This document shows, in pieces, positions 56,003-64,000 of a stretch of 64,000 bases of DNA; within the stretch, counting starts at the first letter, position 1; every line of letters begins with the position of its first letter. This stretch comes from Bacillus siamensis KCTC 13613. GTDB taxonomy: Bacteria > Bacillota > Bacilli > Bacillales > Bacillaceae. Made by a program: the position numbers and the translations under genes. The notes beneath the pieces were generated by a model. That model searched no databases, was not told the DNA's origin, and was given only the letters and a program-made list of their open reading frames with translations. The stretch lies in NCBI RefSeq assembly GCF_000262045.1, contig NZ_AJVF01000041.1, positions 372,001-436,000 of the forward strand, in the 5' to 3' direction.

Positions 56003-56629
56003 TCATTTTTTCGTCGTTTTTAAAAGGCCGGGAAACTTTTTATAAATGACCGCCATTAACACGAGCATATACATTCCGTAAATTCCGAAAGACAGCAGTT
56101 TGTTGCTTGTAAATGAAGCGCCTGCGACTGTCACGATCACAATGTTCGGAATTTTGCCGAGCGTCGATGCGGAAAAAAAGATCGGCCATCGTATGTTGCT
56201 CAGCCCGCATACGGTATTCATGGCAAGCGACGGTATAATCGGAATCAGCCGCCCGAAAAGCACCGCCGTAAATGCGTGCTGATGAAATGAATCTTCATAT
56301 TGGGCCGCGGCCGGGTAAGACCGCAGCTTTTTTCTGGCCCAGTCTCTGAATCCGTACCGGACGAGAAAAAACAAGGCCATTGTCCCGAGCATCGCGCCTG
56401 ACAATGTAATCCACACCCCGTTTACAATCCCGAAAACCGCTCCGTTTAAGGCCGCGATAATGGCGAATGGAACAATCGGGAAAAATACGTCAGCTGCGAC
56501 CAGCAGGATACTCATAAGCACGGCGTACATTCCGCCCGCCCGAATCATGCCGAGCCAGACGTCTTTTTGCATAAAACCGATCACCACAACAGCAATGATA
56601 ACGGCAAGACTGAATCCTTTTTTTATCAT
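56003..56629 (-). CDS. yqeD: TVP38/TMEM64 family membrane protein YqeD
   Basis: A 208-residue SNARE-associated/DedA-like membrane protein with about five transmembrane segments. VLLVAADVFFPIVPFAIIAA-type sequence (LLVAADVFFPIVPFAI) and LFGRLIPIIPSLAMNTVCGL are the family signatures, likely re-entrant helices. Relatives are lipid scramblase-like. The ATG of MIKKGFSLAVI is eight bases after GAGGTG and gives the B. subtilis length; a GTG four codons earlier is the alternative. It is convergent to the acetyltransferase gene. Confidence 0.88.
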   Translation of the reverse strand: MIKKGFSLAVIIAVVVIGFMQKDVWLGMIRAGGMYAVLMSILLVAADVFFPIVPFAIIAALNGAVFGIVNGVWITLSGAMLGTMALFFLVRYGFRDWARKKLRSYPAAAQYEDSFHQHAFTAVLFGRLIPIIPSLAMNTVCGLSNIRWPIFFSASTLGKIPNIVIVTVAGASFTSNKLLSFGIYGMYMLVLMAVIYKKFPGLLKTTKK

Positions 56630-56739
56630 CTGTACGTTCACCTCTTTTCAAATAGTATACAGTACAAATCTATCTCCTTCTATTAAAAAAGGGTGTCCGA
56701 TAAGCGTGCTTTTGCATTGTTTAATAGGAGAGGGATAAA

Positions 56740-57234
56740 ATGATATCCATAAAAAAAGACCCGATACCGAAATCAAACGGCAACCGGCCGAGATATGCAA
56801 TGGACCCGGGTTATATTACCGTCTATAGACATCCAACACGGACAAGGGCGCAGACGCGAAGATGCGCGCAAAAAGCTCATGAAAGATCATAATATACCTC
56901 TTGATCGCGTCGTTCCCCATAAAAGATTGCCCCGGCAGGCTGCTGAACAGCTGGGAAGCCTTTTAAAGGCGTAAACGGCTCTGACGACTCTGCAAATAAA
57001 TCATTAAACTGACGACCCCTTATACAAAGGGCGAAAAGGTGACTCAAGTGCAAAGAGTCCTTGCCGCCGCTTATTTTTGCCCTGATAAAAATACGGAAAA
57101 TCATGGAGTTGACGGAATATACGGACCCAAAACCGCCAATGCTGTAAAGCGGTTCCAAATCATGAACAGCTTGCAGGCTGACAGGATTTACGGTCCCAAA
57201 ACGAAAGACAAGCTGGCAGCAGTGCTGTCATAAT
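56740..57234 (+). pseudogene. cwlH: cwlH remnant (N-acetylmuramoyl-L-alanine amidase)
   Basis: The N-terminus MISIKKDPIPKSNGNRPRYA and MDPGYITV matches CwlH/XlyA amidases. The frame then jumps past about 100 missing residues to DARKKLMKDHNIPLDRVVPH, and a separate piece (57039 on) is the C-terminal peptidoglycan-binding domain TQVQRVLAAAYFCPDKNTEN, GVDGIYGPKTANAVKRFQ and RIYGPKTKDKLAAV. The zinc-binding and catalytic centre is deleted, and the parts are out of frame. It occupies the cwlH position between yqeD and yqeF. Confidence 0.85.
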
Positions 57235-57346
57235 TCAGAATCACCTGTTTCTTATAGCAGAAGCGGGTGATGTACATTATTTGCGCGAGAATGATTTTTT
57301 AAAAAAGGGGACACGTTAACAGTAGTGTTTACTGGAGGTGTAAACG

Positions 57347-58081
57347 TTGAGATGCTTTCATCTGATCATTATGATATGCGTCCTCACGAGTCTCACTGCC
57401 GTGTCCGCCGATGCGAAATCATTAAAAAGAAGTGACATGGAGAAGACGGGAAACGTGTATTGGGATATAAGGTCTGAAAAAAAGAAACTGTCTTTAACCT
57501 TCGATGACGGCCCCCACCCTGTCTATACAGAGGCTGTGTTAGACGTGCTGAAACAGTACAATGTTAAAGCGACTTTTTTTTGTATCGGAAGCCGTATAGA
57601 CAATTACCCTATAACGGCAAAGCGCATTATTGAAGAAGGACATGAAATCGGCAACCATACGATGAACCATGTTTATTTTCACCGTCTGAAACGCAAAGAC
57701 ATTTTAAAAGAGCTTCACAGCTCAGCGCATCATATCACATCGCTTCAGCCGGAAGGGGACAAGTTATTCCGCCCGCCGGGAGGATCGCTGAATCGTACGG
57801 CTTTCAAAAGCATCTTAAAAGAGGGCTATCATATCATCATGTGGTCTTGGAACCAAGATCCGAGGGACTGGAGAAGGCCCGGAAAAGGAAAAATCGTCAG
57901 ACACGTTGTTTCACATGCCAGAGATGGAGATATTATTCTTCTGCATGACGGCGGAGGCAACCGGCGCCAGACGGTTGAGGCTTTGAAAGAAATTATTCCC
58001 CAGCTGAAAAAGCAGGGCTACACGTTTGTTAAGGTTTCGGATTTGATCGGAGAGGATGCCGGCCCTTTTCATATCCAGTAA
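57347..58081 (+). CDS. Secreted polysaccharide deacetylase
   Basis: A 244-residue CE4 enzyme with a signal peptide (cleavage after about SADA). Catalytic motif 1 is LTFDDGPHP near residue 50, motif 2 is HEIGNHTMNH, motif 3 is FRPPGGSLNR, motif 4 is MWSWNQDPRDW, and motif 5 is DIILLHDGGGNR; all active-site residues are present. It should remove acetyl groups from cell-wall glycans. The start is a TTG seven bases after TGGAGGTG. It lies between the cwlH remnant and yqeF and is not in this place in B. subtilis 168 as I recall it. Confidence 0.9.
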   Translation: MRCFHLIIMICVLTSLTAVSADAKSLKRSDMEKTGNVYWDIRSEKKKLSLTFDDGPHPVYTEAVLDVLKQYNVKATFFCIGSRIDNYPITAKRIIEEGHEIGNHTMNHVYFHRLKRKDILKELHSSAHHITSLQPEGDKLFRPPGGSLNRTAFKSILKEGYHIIMWSWNQDPRDWRRPGKGKIVRHVVSHARDGDIILLHDGGGNRRQTVEALKEIIPQLKKQGYTFVKVSDLIGEDAGPFHIQ

Positions 58082-58153
58082 AGAGAGCGCCGCGTTGAAA
58101 GCCGCAAAAGAGACGTGTACCATATAGGATGTAAGGTTTGGGGGGAGAAAAAA

Positions 58154-58885
58154 ATGAAGTTTGCTGTTCTTTTTATTACGATAGCCTGTCTGTTATCAGG
58201 ATGCGCCGCGGGCAAAGAGAAAAGCGCTGTCGCTTTCGGTGACAGCAATACGCGCGGTTCCAATTGGGATTATCGTGATTATCCAAAGGCGCAGCAGTGG
58301 GTAAACATGTTAAAAACAACGGAACGCGGCCGTCTTACGGTTATAAATGCGGGAATAGGCGGTCAGACGACTGAGGATGCGCGCCTGCGATTTCAAAGCG
58401 ACGTGCTTGACCGGAAGCCTCAATATTTATTTATCATGTTCGGAACAAATGATGCGGGCATTTTGACGGGACATCAGCCGCGAGTATCAAAGAAACGGTT
58501 TGAAGAAAACCTGACTTATTTTGTAAACGAAAGCCGGAAGCACCGCATAAAGCCGATTTTAATGACGTGCATCCCAGTTATAGAAGGAAACGGAACGCAT
58601 CATCTCTATTACTATTCAAGATATAAAGCTTCAGCCTTTAAAGAAAAAGGTGGAGCGAGAAAATGGCATAATTCCTATAACGGTATTACAAGGCAGGTTG
58701 CAAAAGAGTTAAAAGTGCCTCTGGTGGATAATTGGAAACACTTTATACGCGCGGACGGCGGCAAAGATACAGACCGGGCGCTCATCCAATCCGGACTGAT
58801 AGATCCTTCCGGAAATCACATGACGCCAAAAGGGGCCAGAATCTTAATTGAAGGCATAAAAAATAGGCGGATTTTGGAGCGCTGA
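58154..58885 (+). CDS. yqeF: SGNH/GDSL hydrolase lipoprotein YqeF
   Basis: A 243-residue lipoprotein with lipobox LLSGC (Cys17) and an SGNH esterase domain. Block I is AFGDSNTRGSNWDYRDYP with the nucleophile Ser, block II INAGIGGQTTED, block III FGTNDAGI, and block V near DPSGNHMTPKG carries Asp and His. Predicted to be an extracytoplasmic lipase/esterase anchored in the membrane. The ATG follows GGGGGGAG; an upstream in-frame ATG is ignored because it would spoil the signal peptide. Confidence 0.9.
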   Translation: MKFAVLFITIACLLSGCAAGKEKSAVAFGDSNTRGSNWDYRDYPKAQQWVNMLKTTERGRLTVINAGIGGQTTEDARLRFQSDVLDRKPQYLFIMFGTNDAGILTGHQPRVSKKRFEENLTYFVNESRKHRIKPILMTCIPVIEGNGTHHLYYYSRYKASAFKEKGGARKWHNSYNGITRQVAKELKVPLVDNWKHFIRADGGKDTDRALIQSGLIDPSGNHMTPKGARILIEGIKNRRILER

Positions 58886-58960
58886 CGCCGTCAGCTGCCT
58901 AAGCCGTTTTGCCCGTGCATCATAGGCTGTAGAAAAACATCTTTTTGGAGGCGATTTGCT

Positions 58961-59095
58961 ATGAACCGCGGTTTCCCTCCGCCATATCCTGTATGCCCGC
59001 CTCCTCGGGTGAATGCGGGGTACTGGTACGCATTTTTTGTTGTGCTGCTCGTCGTTTTTCTCGTTCTGGGCGGCCTGTATTGGTTCAAAATTTAA
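58961..59095 (+). CDS. 44-residue proline-rich membrane protein
   Basis: The ORF reads MNRGFPPPYPVCPPPRVNAG, then a single transmembrane helix (about 22-40, AFFVVLLVVFLVLGGLYW) and a short KI tail. TTGGAGGCG lies before the ATG and a terminator follows, so it is very likely a real gene. The Pro/Tyr-rich head with a C-terminal anchor resembles small sporulation membrane proteins of Bacillus. No specific family named. Confidence 0.7.
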   Translation: MNRGFPPPYPVCPPPRVNAGYWYAFFVVLLVVFLVLGGLYWFKI

Positions 59096-59108
59096 CAGCC
59101 GTCCTCTT

Positions 59109-59134
59109 AAACACCTCTGTAAGGGGTGTTTTTT
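59109..59134 (+). terminator. Terminator after the 44-residue protein gene
   Basis: AACACCTC and GGGGTGTT form an eight-base stem with a short loop, followed by TTTTTG. Confidence 0.85.
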
Positions 59135-59224
59135 GTTGAAAGTGGTAGTAAAGCGTATAACCGAAGTGATATAATATCAGTCATCTGAGTAAAAAAAGGA
59201 AATTCGCCCGGAAAATTTTTCTGT

Positions 59225-59398
<174 letters not shown>

Positions 59399-59510
59399 TT
59401 AACAGTTGTAATCAATCATCAGACGCGAGCATATGATGGAAGGTTGCGTTTCAATCATGGTGAGGTTATCTTTAATCTACCATGAAATACAAATAAGAAC
59501 AATCGTTCTG

Positions 59511-59610
59511 TTATCCACACTCATAAGTGGATAACTTGTTAGTATCTTGTTTATAATCTGGATAAATCCGGATGTAATAAGAGTGGATAATGTGTGTAAT
59601 TTTATCCACA
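59511..59610. promoter_or_regulatory. DnaA box cluster upstream of sda
   Basis: Two perfect boxes TTATCCACA at 59511-59519 and 59602-59610, and near matches AGTGGATAA at 59526-59534 and 59582-59590 and TCTGGATAA at 59557-59565 (opposite orientation). In B. subtilis DnaA binds upstream of sda and activates it. The cluster lies about 150-245 bases upstream of the sda start and also just upstream of yqeG. Confidence 0.88.
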
Positions 59611-59725
59611 ACTGGTGAAGAAACCCAATTTTTGTCGAAATTTTTTTGCTGAGTCCGACTTTGTTTTTAAATCCGACAGGTTTCGACATATAGATGATAG
59701 AAAGAAAAAGGGAAGGGTGCGGGTT

Positions 59726-60244
59726 TTGTTAAAAAAGTTTTTTTTACCTGACGAATTTGTGAAAAATATATTTCATATCACACCGGAAAAGCTCAAGGAG
59801 CGCAATGTGAAAGGGATTATTACAGACCTTGACAATACGCTTGTGGAATGGGACAGACCGAGTGCGACACCTCGATTAATCGAGTGGTTTGAAGAAATGA
59901 AGGAGCACGGCATTAAAGTCACGATCGTCTCCAATAATAATGAACGAAGAGTGAAATTATTCTCGGAGCCGCTTGGCATACCGTTTATTTATAAGGCAAG
60001 AAAACCGATGGGACGCGCCTTTAAAAGAGCCGTCAGCAGCATGGATCTGAAAAAAGAAGACTGTGTGGTCATCGGCGATCAGCTGCTTACTGATGTTCTC
60101 GGCGGAAACAGACACGGGTATCATACGATCCTCGTCGTGCCGGTCGCTTCCTCTGACGGGGTCATGACGCGCTTTAACCGCCGGATTGAACGGAGAATAT
60201 TGAGTTCTTTGAAACGTAAAGGCCATATTCAGTGGGAGGATTAG
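59726..60244 (+). CDS. yqeG: HAD-superfamily phosphatase YqeG (HAD-IIIA)
   Basis: A 172-residue phosphatase. Motif I is ITDLDNTLVEWD near residue 33, motif II is TIVSNN, and motif IV VIGDQLLTDVLGG near residue 118. The family is linked to phosphatidylglycerophosphate phosphatases and ribosome-associated clusters. The start is a TTG giving LLKKFFLPDEFVKNIF, the B. subtilis N-terminus; weak GGAAGGGTG precedes it. It is the first gene of the yqeG-yqeH-aroE-yhbY-nadD-yqeK-rsfS operon. Confidence 0.9.
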   Translation: MLKKFFLPDEFVKNIFHITPEKLKERNVKGIITDLDNTLVEWDRPSATPRLIEWFEEMKEHGIKVTIVSNNNERRVKLFSEPLGIPFIYKARKPMGRAFKRAVSSMDLKKEDCVVIGDQLLTDVLGGNRHGYHTILVVPVASSDGVMTRFNRRIERRILSSLKRKGHIQWED

Positions 60245-60246
60245 AA

Positions 60247-61347
60247 ATGGAAAAGGTTGTTTGCATCGGCTGCGGAGTAACGATCCAGACCGAGGATAAA
60301 CAAGGTCTCGGGTATGCGCCGAAGGCATCGCTCACAAAAGAGAATGTCATCTGCCAGCGCTGCTTCAGACTGAAAAACTACAATGAAATTCAAGATGTTT
60401 CATTAACGGACGATGACTTTTTAAATATCTTGCACACAATCGGCGATACTGACTCTCTTATTGTCAAAGTCGTTGATATTTTTGATTTTAACGGAAGCTG
60501 GATAAACGGACTGAACCGCTTTGTCGGCGGAAATCCGATCATTCTTGTCGGCAATAAGGCTGATATCCTTCCCAAATCCGTAAAACGGGAACGGCTCGTT
60601 CAATGGATGAAACGCGAAGCGAAAGAATACGGCTTAAAACCTCTTGATGTCTTTTTAATCAGCGCTTCACGCGGACAAGGGATGAAAGAAGTCATTGACG
60701 CCATTGAACATTACCGCGAAGGCCGCGATGTGTATGTGGTGGGCTGTACGAATGTCGGCAAATCAACGTTTATCAACCGGATTATTAAAGAGGTCTCAGG
60801 GGAAGAGAATATCATTACCACCTCTCAATTTCCGGGCACGACGCTTGATGCAATTGAAATCCCGCTTGATGACGGGTCCGCGCTTTATGATACTCCGGGA
60901 ATCATTAACCATCACCAGATGGCGCATTACGTGGACAAGCGTGACTTAAAGGTGCTGACACCGAAAAAAGAACTGAAGCCGCGCACTTTCCAGCTGAATG
61001 AGAAACAAACGCTTTACTTCGGCGGGCTTGCCCGGTTTGATTATGTTTCAGGCGATAAATCGGCGTTTGTCTGCTATATGCCGAATGAATTGATGATTCA
61101 CAGAACAAAGCTTGAAAATGCTGACGCCTTATACGAAAAGCATGCGGGTGAACTGCTCACCCCGCCCGGGAAAGATCATTTGGATGAATTTCCGGAGCTT
61201 ACGGCTCACACGTTTACGATTAAAGAAGGAAAGACGGATATCGTTTTTTCCGGTCTCGGATGGGTCACGGTGCAGCAAGCAGATAAAAAAATAACGGCAT
61301 ACGCTCCGAAAGGCGTACACGTATTTGTCCGCCGTTCATTAATATAG
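60247..61347 (+). CDS. yqeH: Ribosome biogenesis GTPase YqeH
   Basis: A 366-residue circularly permuted GTPase needed for 30S assembly. An N-terminal zinc finger (CIGCGV and CQRCFRL) precedes the G domain with motifs in permuted order: NKAD (G4), SASRGQG (G5), GCTNVGKST (G1), and DTPG (G3). A C-terminal TRAP-like domain follows. It begins three bases after the yqeG stop, with the ribosome binding site GTGGGAGG inside yqeG. Confidence 0.95.
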   Translation: MEKVVCIGCGVTIQTEDKQGLGYAPKASLTKENVICQRCFRLKNYNEIQDVSLTDDDFLNILHTIGDTDSLIVKVVDIFDFNGSWINGLNRFVGGNPIILVGNKADILPKSVKRERLVQWMKREAKEYGLKPLDVFLISASRGQGMKEVIDAIEHYREGRDVYVVGCTNVGKSTFINRIIKEVSGEENIITTSQFPGTTLDAIEIPLDDGSALYDTPGIINHHQMAHYVDKRDLKVLTPKKELKPRTFQLNEKQTLYFGGLARFDYVSGDKSAFVCYMPNELMIHRTKLENADALYEKHAGELLTPPGKDHLDEFPELTAHTFTIKEGKTDIVFSGLGWVTVQQADKKITAYAPKGVHVFVRRSLI

Positions 61348-61366
61348 AGAGAAGGGGAGAGGGAGC

Positions 61367-62209
61367 ATGAAACAATTGTACGGAGTAATCGGAAATCCGA
61401 TCGGGCATTCAATGTCACCCGATATTCATAACGCGGCTTTGAAAGATAAGAACATCAACGGGCAGTATTTTGCGTTTCAGGTGGAACCTCACAACCTCAA
61501 GGACGCCGTTAACGGAATTAAAGCACTGGGCATCTGCGGAATTAACGTTACAGTCCCGCATAAAGTCGCGATCATGGAGCATCTGGATGAAATACATGAA
61601 AGCGCAAAAGTACTCGGAGCCGTAAATACCGTCAAAAGAGAGGGAGACAGGCTCATCGGGTATAATACTGACGGAGATGGATTTTATAAATCCTTAGTCA
61701 AAGTTTTGGACAAACCGATATCAGAGCTCTCCATTCTAATGATAGGAGCGGGAGGGGCGGCAAGAGCGATTTTTACGACGATCGTCCGCAAAGAGCCGAA
61801 ACAGTTTGACGTTTGCAACCGCACGCCGGAAAAAGCAGAAAGTCTGATTGCGGCCGCTCCCTCTTTTCAGCAGAAACGCGCTCTTACATTAGAAGAAGCT
61901 GAAAATCAGCTTGAGCAATATGACGTCATTATTCATACAACATCTGTCGGCATGTATCCGAACACGGATGCCGTGCCGCTCTCACTGGAACGGGCCAAAG
62001 CGGGCGCCATCGTTTGTGATATCGTATACAACCCGATTCAAACGGCGTTATTAAAAGAAGCCGAAAAAAGAGGTTTGACTACCCTTGACGGCATCGGCAT
62101 GTTTGTAGAACAGGCCGCACTGTCCTTCAAGCTGTGGACGGAACAGGAGCCTGACAGCGGCCTGATGAGAGCAATTGTTGAAGGAAAACTAGGAGGAACA
62201 CAATGTTAA
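61367..62209 (+). CDS. aroE: Shikimate dehydrogenase
   Basis: A 280-residue NADP-dependent enzyme that reduces 3-dehydroshikimate to shikimate in aromatic amino-acid synthesis. The substrate site shows GNPIGHSMSP, the catalytic Lys in NVTVPHKVA, and the Asp in YNTDGDGF. The cofactor motif is GAGGAARAI, with CNRTPEKA binding the NADP phosphate. It overlaps yhbY by seven bases. B. subtilis literature also uses the name aroD. Confidence 0.95.
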   Translation: MKQLYGVIGNPIGHSMSPDIHNAALKDKNINGQYFAFQVEPHNLKDAVNGIKALGICGINVTVPHKVAIMEHLDEIHESAKVLGAVNTVKREGDRLIGYNTDGDGFYKSLVKVLDKPISELSILMIGAGGAARAIFTTIVRKEPKQFDVCNRTPEKAESLIAAAPSFQQKRALTLEEAENQLEQYDVIIHTTSVGMYPNTDAVPLSLERAKAGAIVCDIVYNPIQTALLKEAEKRGLTTLDGIGMFVEQAALSFKLWTEQEPDSGLMRAIVEGKLGGTQC

Positions 62210-62493
62210 CAGGAAAACAAAAACGTTTTTTGCGTTCAAAAGCGCATCATTTAACGCCTATTTTTCAAGTGGGAAAGGGCGGAGTCAACGAAAACATGGT
62301 GAAACAGATTGCCGAGGCTTTAGAGGCAAGAGAGCTGATTAAAGTCAGTGTGCTTCAAAACTGCGAAGACGATAAAAACGATGTCGCAGAAGCCCTTGTG
62401 AAAGGCAGCCGTTCACAATTGGTGCAGACGATCGGAAATACGATCGTATTGTATAAGGAATCAAAGGAAAATAAACAAATCGAGCTTCCGTAA
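62203..62493 (+). CDS. yhbY: YhbY family ribosome-associated RNA-binding protein (YqeI)
   Basis: A 96-residue CRM-domain protein. The start [20 protein letters not shown] and the GxxG loop in [16 protein letters not shown] are typical; the C-terminal half [17 protein letters not shown] completes the domain. YhbY proteins bind pre-50S particles. The ATG overlaps the end of aroE and follows AGGAGGAACACA, so translation is probably coupled. Confidence 0.92.
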   Translation: MLTGKQKRFLRSKAHHLTPIFQVGKGGVNENMVKQIAEALEARELIKVSVLQNCEDDKNDVAEALVKGSRSQLVQTIGNTIVLYKESKENKQIELP

Positions 62494-62503
62494 GGTGGTT
62501 GAC

Positions 62504-63073
62504 ATGAAGAAAATCGGAATATTCGGGGGCACATTTGACCCTCCGCATAACGGTCATCTTCTGATGGCTAATGAAGTCCTTCATCAGGCGGAGCTCGATG
62601 AGATTTGGTTTATGCCGAATAAAATTCCCCCGCATAAGCAGAATGAAGACTTTACCGACAGCCGGCACCGGGTTGAGATGCTGAAGCTTGCCATCAGCTC
62701 AAATCCCGGTTTTAAGCTTGAGCTGGCGGAAATGGAGCGGAAAGGTCCTTCTTATACCTATGATACTGTCCGTTTACTGAAGGAGCGGCACCCGAACGAC
62801 AAGCTTTTCTTTATTATCGGGGCGGATATGATTGAATATCTGCCAAAATGGTACAAACTGGACGAACTGCTTACACTCATTCAATTTATCGGAGTGCGGC
62901 GCCCGGGGTATCATATTGAGACCCCGTATCCGCTGCTTTTTGCTGACGTTCCGGAATTTGATGTTTCGTCAACGATGCTGAGAGAACGTCTCAAAGCAAA
63001 AAAAACGACGCAATACTTAATGCCGGATAAAGTGAGGCAGTATATAGAGGAGAATGATTTATATGAATCGTGA
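62504..63073 (+). CDS. nadD: Nicotinate-nucleotide adenylyltransferase
   Basis: A 189-residue enzyme that adenylylates nicotinate mononucleotide in NAD synthesis. Phosphate-binding [11 protein letters not shown] (HxGH) is at residues 8-18, and [10 protein letters not shown] near residue 150 is the ISSTxIR motif. The ATG chosen follows AAGGTGG and gives the B. subtilis length; a GTG three codons upstream is the alternative. It overlaps yqeK by 11 bases. Confidence 0.94.
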   Translation: MKKIGIFGGTFDPPHNGHLLMANEVLHQAELDEIWFMPNKIPPHKQNEDFTDSRHRVEMLKLAISSNPGFKLELAEMERKGPSYTYDTVRLLKERHPNDKLFFIIGADMIEYLPKWYKLDELLTLIQFIGVRRPGYHIETPYPLLFADVPEFDVSSTMLRERLKAKKTTQYLMPDKVRQYIEENDLYES

Positions 63074-63623
63074 GGAAGCACTTGCCTGCGTCAAAGAACA
63101 GCTGACCGAGCATCGCTACATCCACACAATCGGCGTGACAGATACGGCGGTTATTCTCGCAGGCCGGTTCGGAGCAGATCCAAAAAAAGCGGAAATGGCG
63201 GCTATTTTTCATGATTACGCCAAATTCCGGCCGAAAGAAGAAATGAAGCAGATCATCGTGCGGGAAAAAATGCCGGCTGAGCTTTTGGATTACAATGCCG
63301 AGCTGTGGCATGCTCCTGCGGGGGCGTATCTGGCTGAGAAGGAAGCGGGGATCACTGACCCCGAGATCTTAGACGCGATCCGCTATCACACGTCAGGGCG
63401 TCCCGGTATGACCCTTTTAGACAAAGTCATTTACGTGGCGGATTACATTGAACCCGGCCGCCATTTCCCCGGAGTGGAAGATGTGCGCCGCCTGGCAGAA
63501 AAGGATCTGAACGAAGCGCTTATACAAGCGCTGAAAAATACAATGATATTTCTGATGAAAAAAAACCAGCCGGTCTTCCCGGAGACATTTGCAACCTATA
63601 ACTGGCTGGTGTCTCAAAATTGA
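63063..63623 (+). CDS. yqeK: HD-domain hydrolase YqeK (Ap4A hydrolase, symmetrical type)
   Basis: A 186-residue HD-superfamily phosphohydrolase. Metal-binding residues lie in [23 protein letters not shown] and [11 protein letters not shown], then [11 protein letters not shown] and [13 protein letters not shown]. Proteins of this family split diadenosine tetraphosphate to ADP. The ATG follows AGAGGAGAATGATTTAT. It overlaps nadD and is followed 16 bases later by rsfS. Confidence 0.9.
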   Translation: MNREEALACVKEQLTEHRYIHTIGVTDTAVILAGRFGADPKKAEMAAIFHDYAKFRPKEEMKQIIVREKMPAELLDYNAELWHAPAGAYLAEKEAGITDPEILDAIRYHTSGRPGMTLLDKVIYVADYIEPGRHFPGVEDVRRLAEKDLNEALIQALKNTMIFLMKKNQPVFPETFATYNWLVSQN

Positions 63624-63639
63624 CAGGAGGAATATGGAA

Positions 63640-63996
63640 ATGGATCAAGCTTCCGTATTAAAAATCGCAGCAAAAGCATGCGACGATAAACGTGCAGAGG
63701 ATATTTTAGCGCTCGACATGGAAGGAATCTCACTTGTAGCGGATTACTTTTTAATCTGCCACGGGAATTCTGATAAACAGGTTCAGGCAATTGCACGTGA
63801 AATTAAAGATCAGGCAGAAGAAAACGGCATTGATGTCAAAAAGATGGAAGGGTTTGATGAGGCCCGTTGGATTTTAGTTGATCTCGGCGATGTCATTGTT
63901 CACGTTTTCCATAAAGATGAAAGAAGCTACTACAATCTTGAAAAGCTATGGGGCGACGCGCCGCTCGCAGAGCTTGAACTCGGCTTGAACTCATGA
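63640..63996 (+). CDS. rsfS: Ribosomal silencing factor RsfS (YqeL)
   Basis: A 118-residue Iojap-family protein that binds ribosomal protein uL14 and prevents subunit joining. ALDMEGISLVADYFLICHGN and GFDEARWILVDLGDVIVHVF with HKDERSYYNLEKLWGD are the family blocks. Two ATGs lie six bases apart; I use the second, nine bases after AGGAGG. Its stop overlaps the start of yqeM (ATGA). Confidence 0.93.
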   Translation: MDQASVLKIAAKACDDKRAEDILALDMEGISLVADYFLICHGNSDKQVQAIAREIKDQAEENGIDVKKMEGFDEARWILVDLGDVIVHVFHKDERSYYNLEKLWGDAPLAELELGLNS

Positions 63997-64000
63997 TTTA
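63993..64000 (+). CDS. yqeM: Start of methyltransferase gene yqeM (cut by the window end)
   Basis: ATGATTTA overlaps the rsfS stop codon (ATGA) and would begin M-I-Y, the N-terminus expected for YqeM, which follows rsfS in B. subtilis. Only eight bases are visible, so the call rests on position. Confidence 0.5.

Overview
The window comes from a member of the Bacillus subtilis species complex, most likely of the B. velezensis / B. amyloliquefaciens group. Two blocks follow the B. subtilis 168 gene order almost gene for gene: glnP-glnM-glnH-glnQ to cypB (about 1-31 kb), and yqeD to yqeM (about 56-64 kb). Gene names in these blocks rest on protein similarity and collinearity recalled from B. subtilis; no database search was run.

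Block 1 (1-31 kb) is housekeeping. It holds a glutamine ABC transporter (minus strand); the permease yrrI; T-box-controlled alaS; ireB-yrrK-yrzB; mltG; a tRNA wobble-uridine modification operon (trmR, two U32-family trhP genes, udk); greA; the class B penicillin-binding protein pbpI with yrrS; the methionine-to-cysteine operon yrrT-mtnN-mccA-mccB-yrhC; a formate dehydrogenase (yrhE-yrhD) facing yrhF and the formate/nitrite channel yrhG; the small-ORF yrzI operon; and yrhH, then fatR-cypB (fatty-acid P450/reductase with its repressor).

Block 2 (31-53 kb) is accessory, more AT-rich and mosaic. It holds an MFS exporter; a YbaK-type deacylase with a metallo-beta-lactamase-fold hydrolase; an RpiR regulator divergent from two Cof-type HAD phosphatases; a frameshifted streptothricin acetyltransferase next to a Tet(L)-type efflux pump with its leader peptide; a carbohydrate esterase with a PadR regulator; and a decayed prophage segment (about 43.0-47.3 kb). 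The prophage fragments (recT, yqaM, yqaN, yqaO, yqaQ, yqaS) lie in the order of the B. subtilis skin element. After it come a MerR regulator with an aldo/keto reductase, glcU-gdh, and an HxlR regulator with an azoreductase.

Block 3 (53-64 kb) returns to the core. sigK is one uninterrupted reading frame, so no skin element sits inside it. A T-box precedes an MFS transporter/acetyltransferase pair. Then come yqeD, a wrecked cwlH, a polysaccharide deacetylase, the lipoprotein yqeF, a 44-residue membrane protein, the DnaA-linked checkpoint gene sda, and the ribosome-assembly/NAD/shikimate run yqeG-yqeH-aroE-yhbY-nadD-yqeK-rsfS-yqeM.

No rRNA, tRNA, complete insertion sequence or CRISPR array was seen. 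The most interesting items are regulatory: the T-box before the MFS/GNAT pair, the attenuator-like leader of yrhG, the small-ORF yrzI operon, a terminator that contains the pbpI ribosome binding site, and two inverted copies of one hairpin around the prophage remnant.
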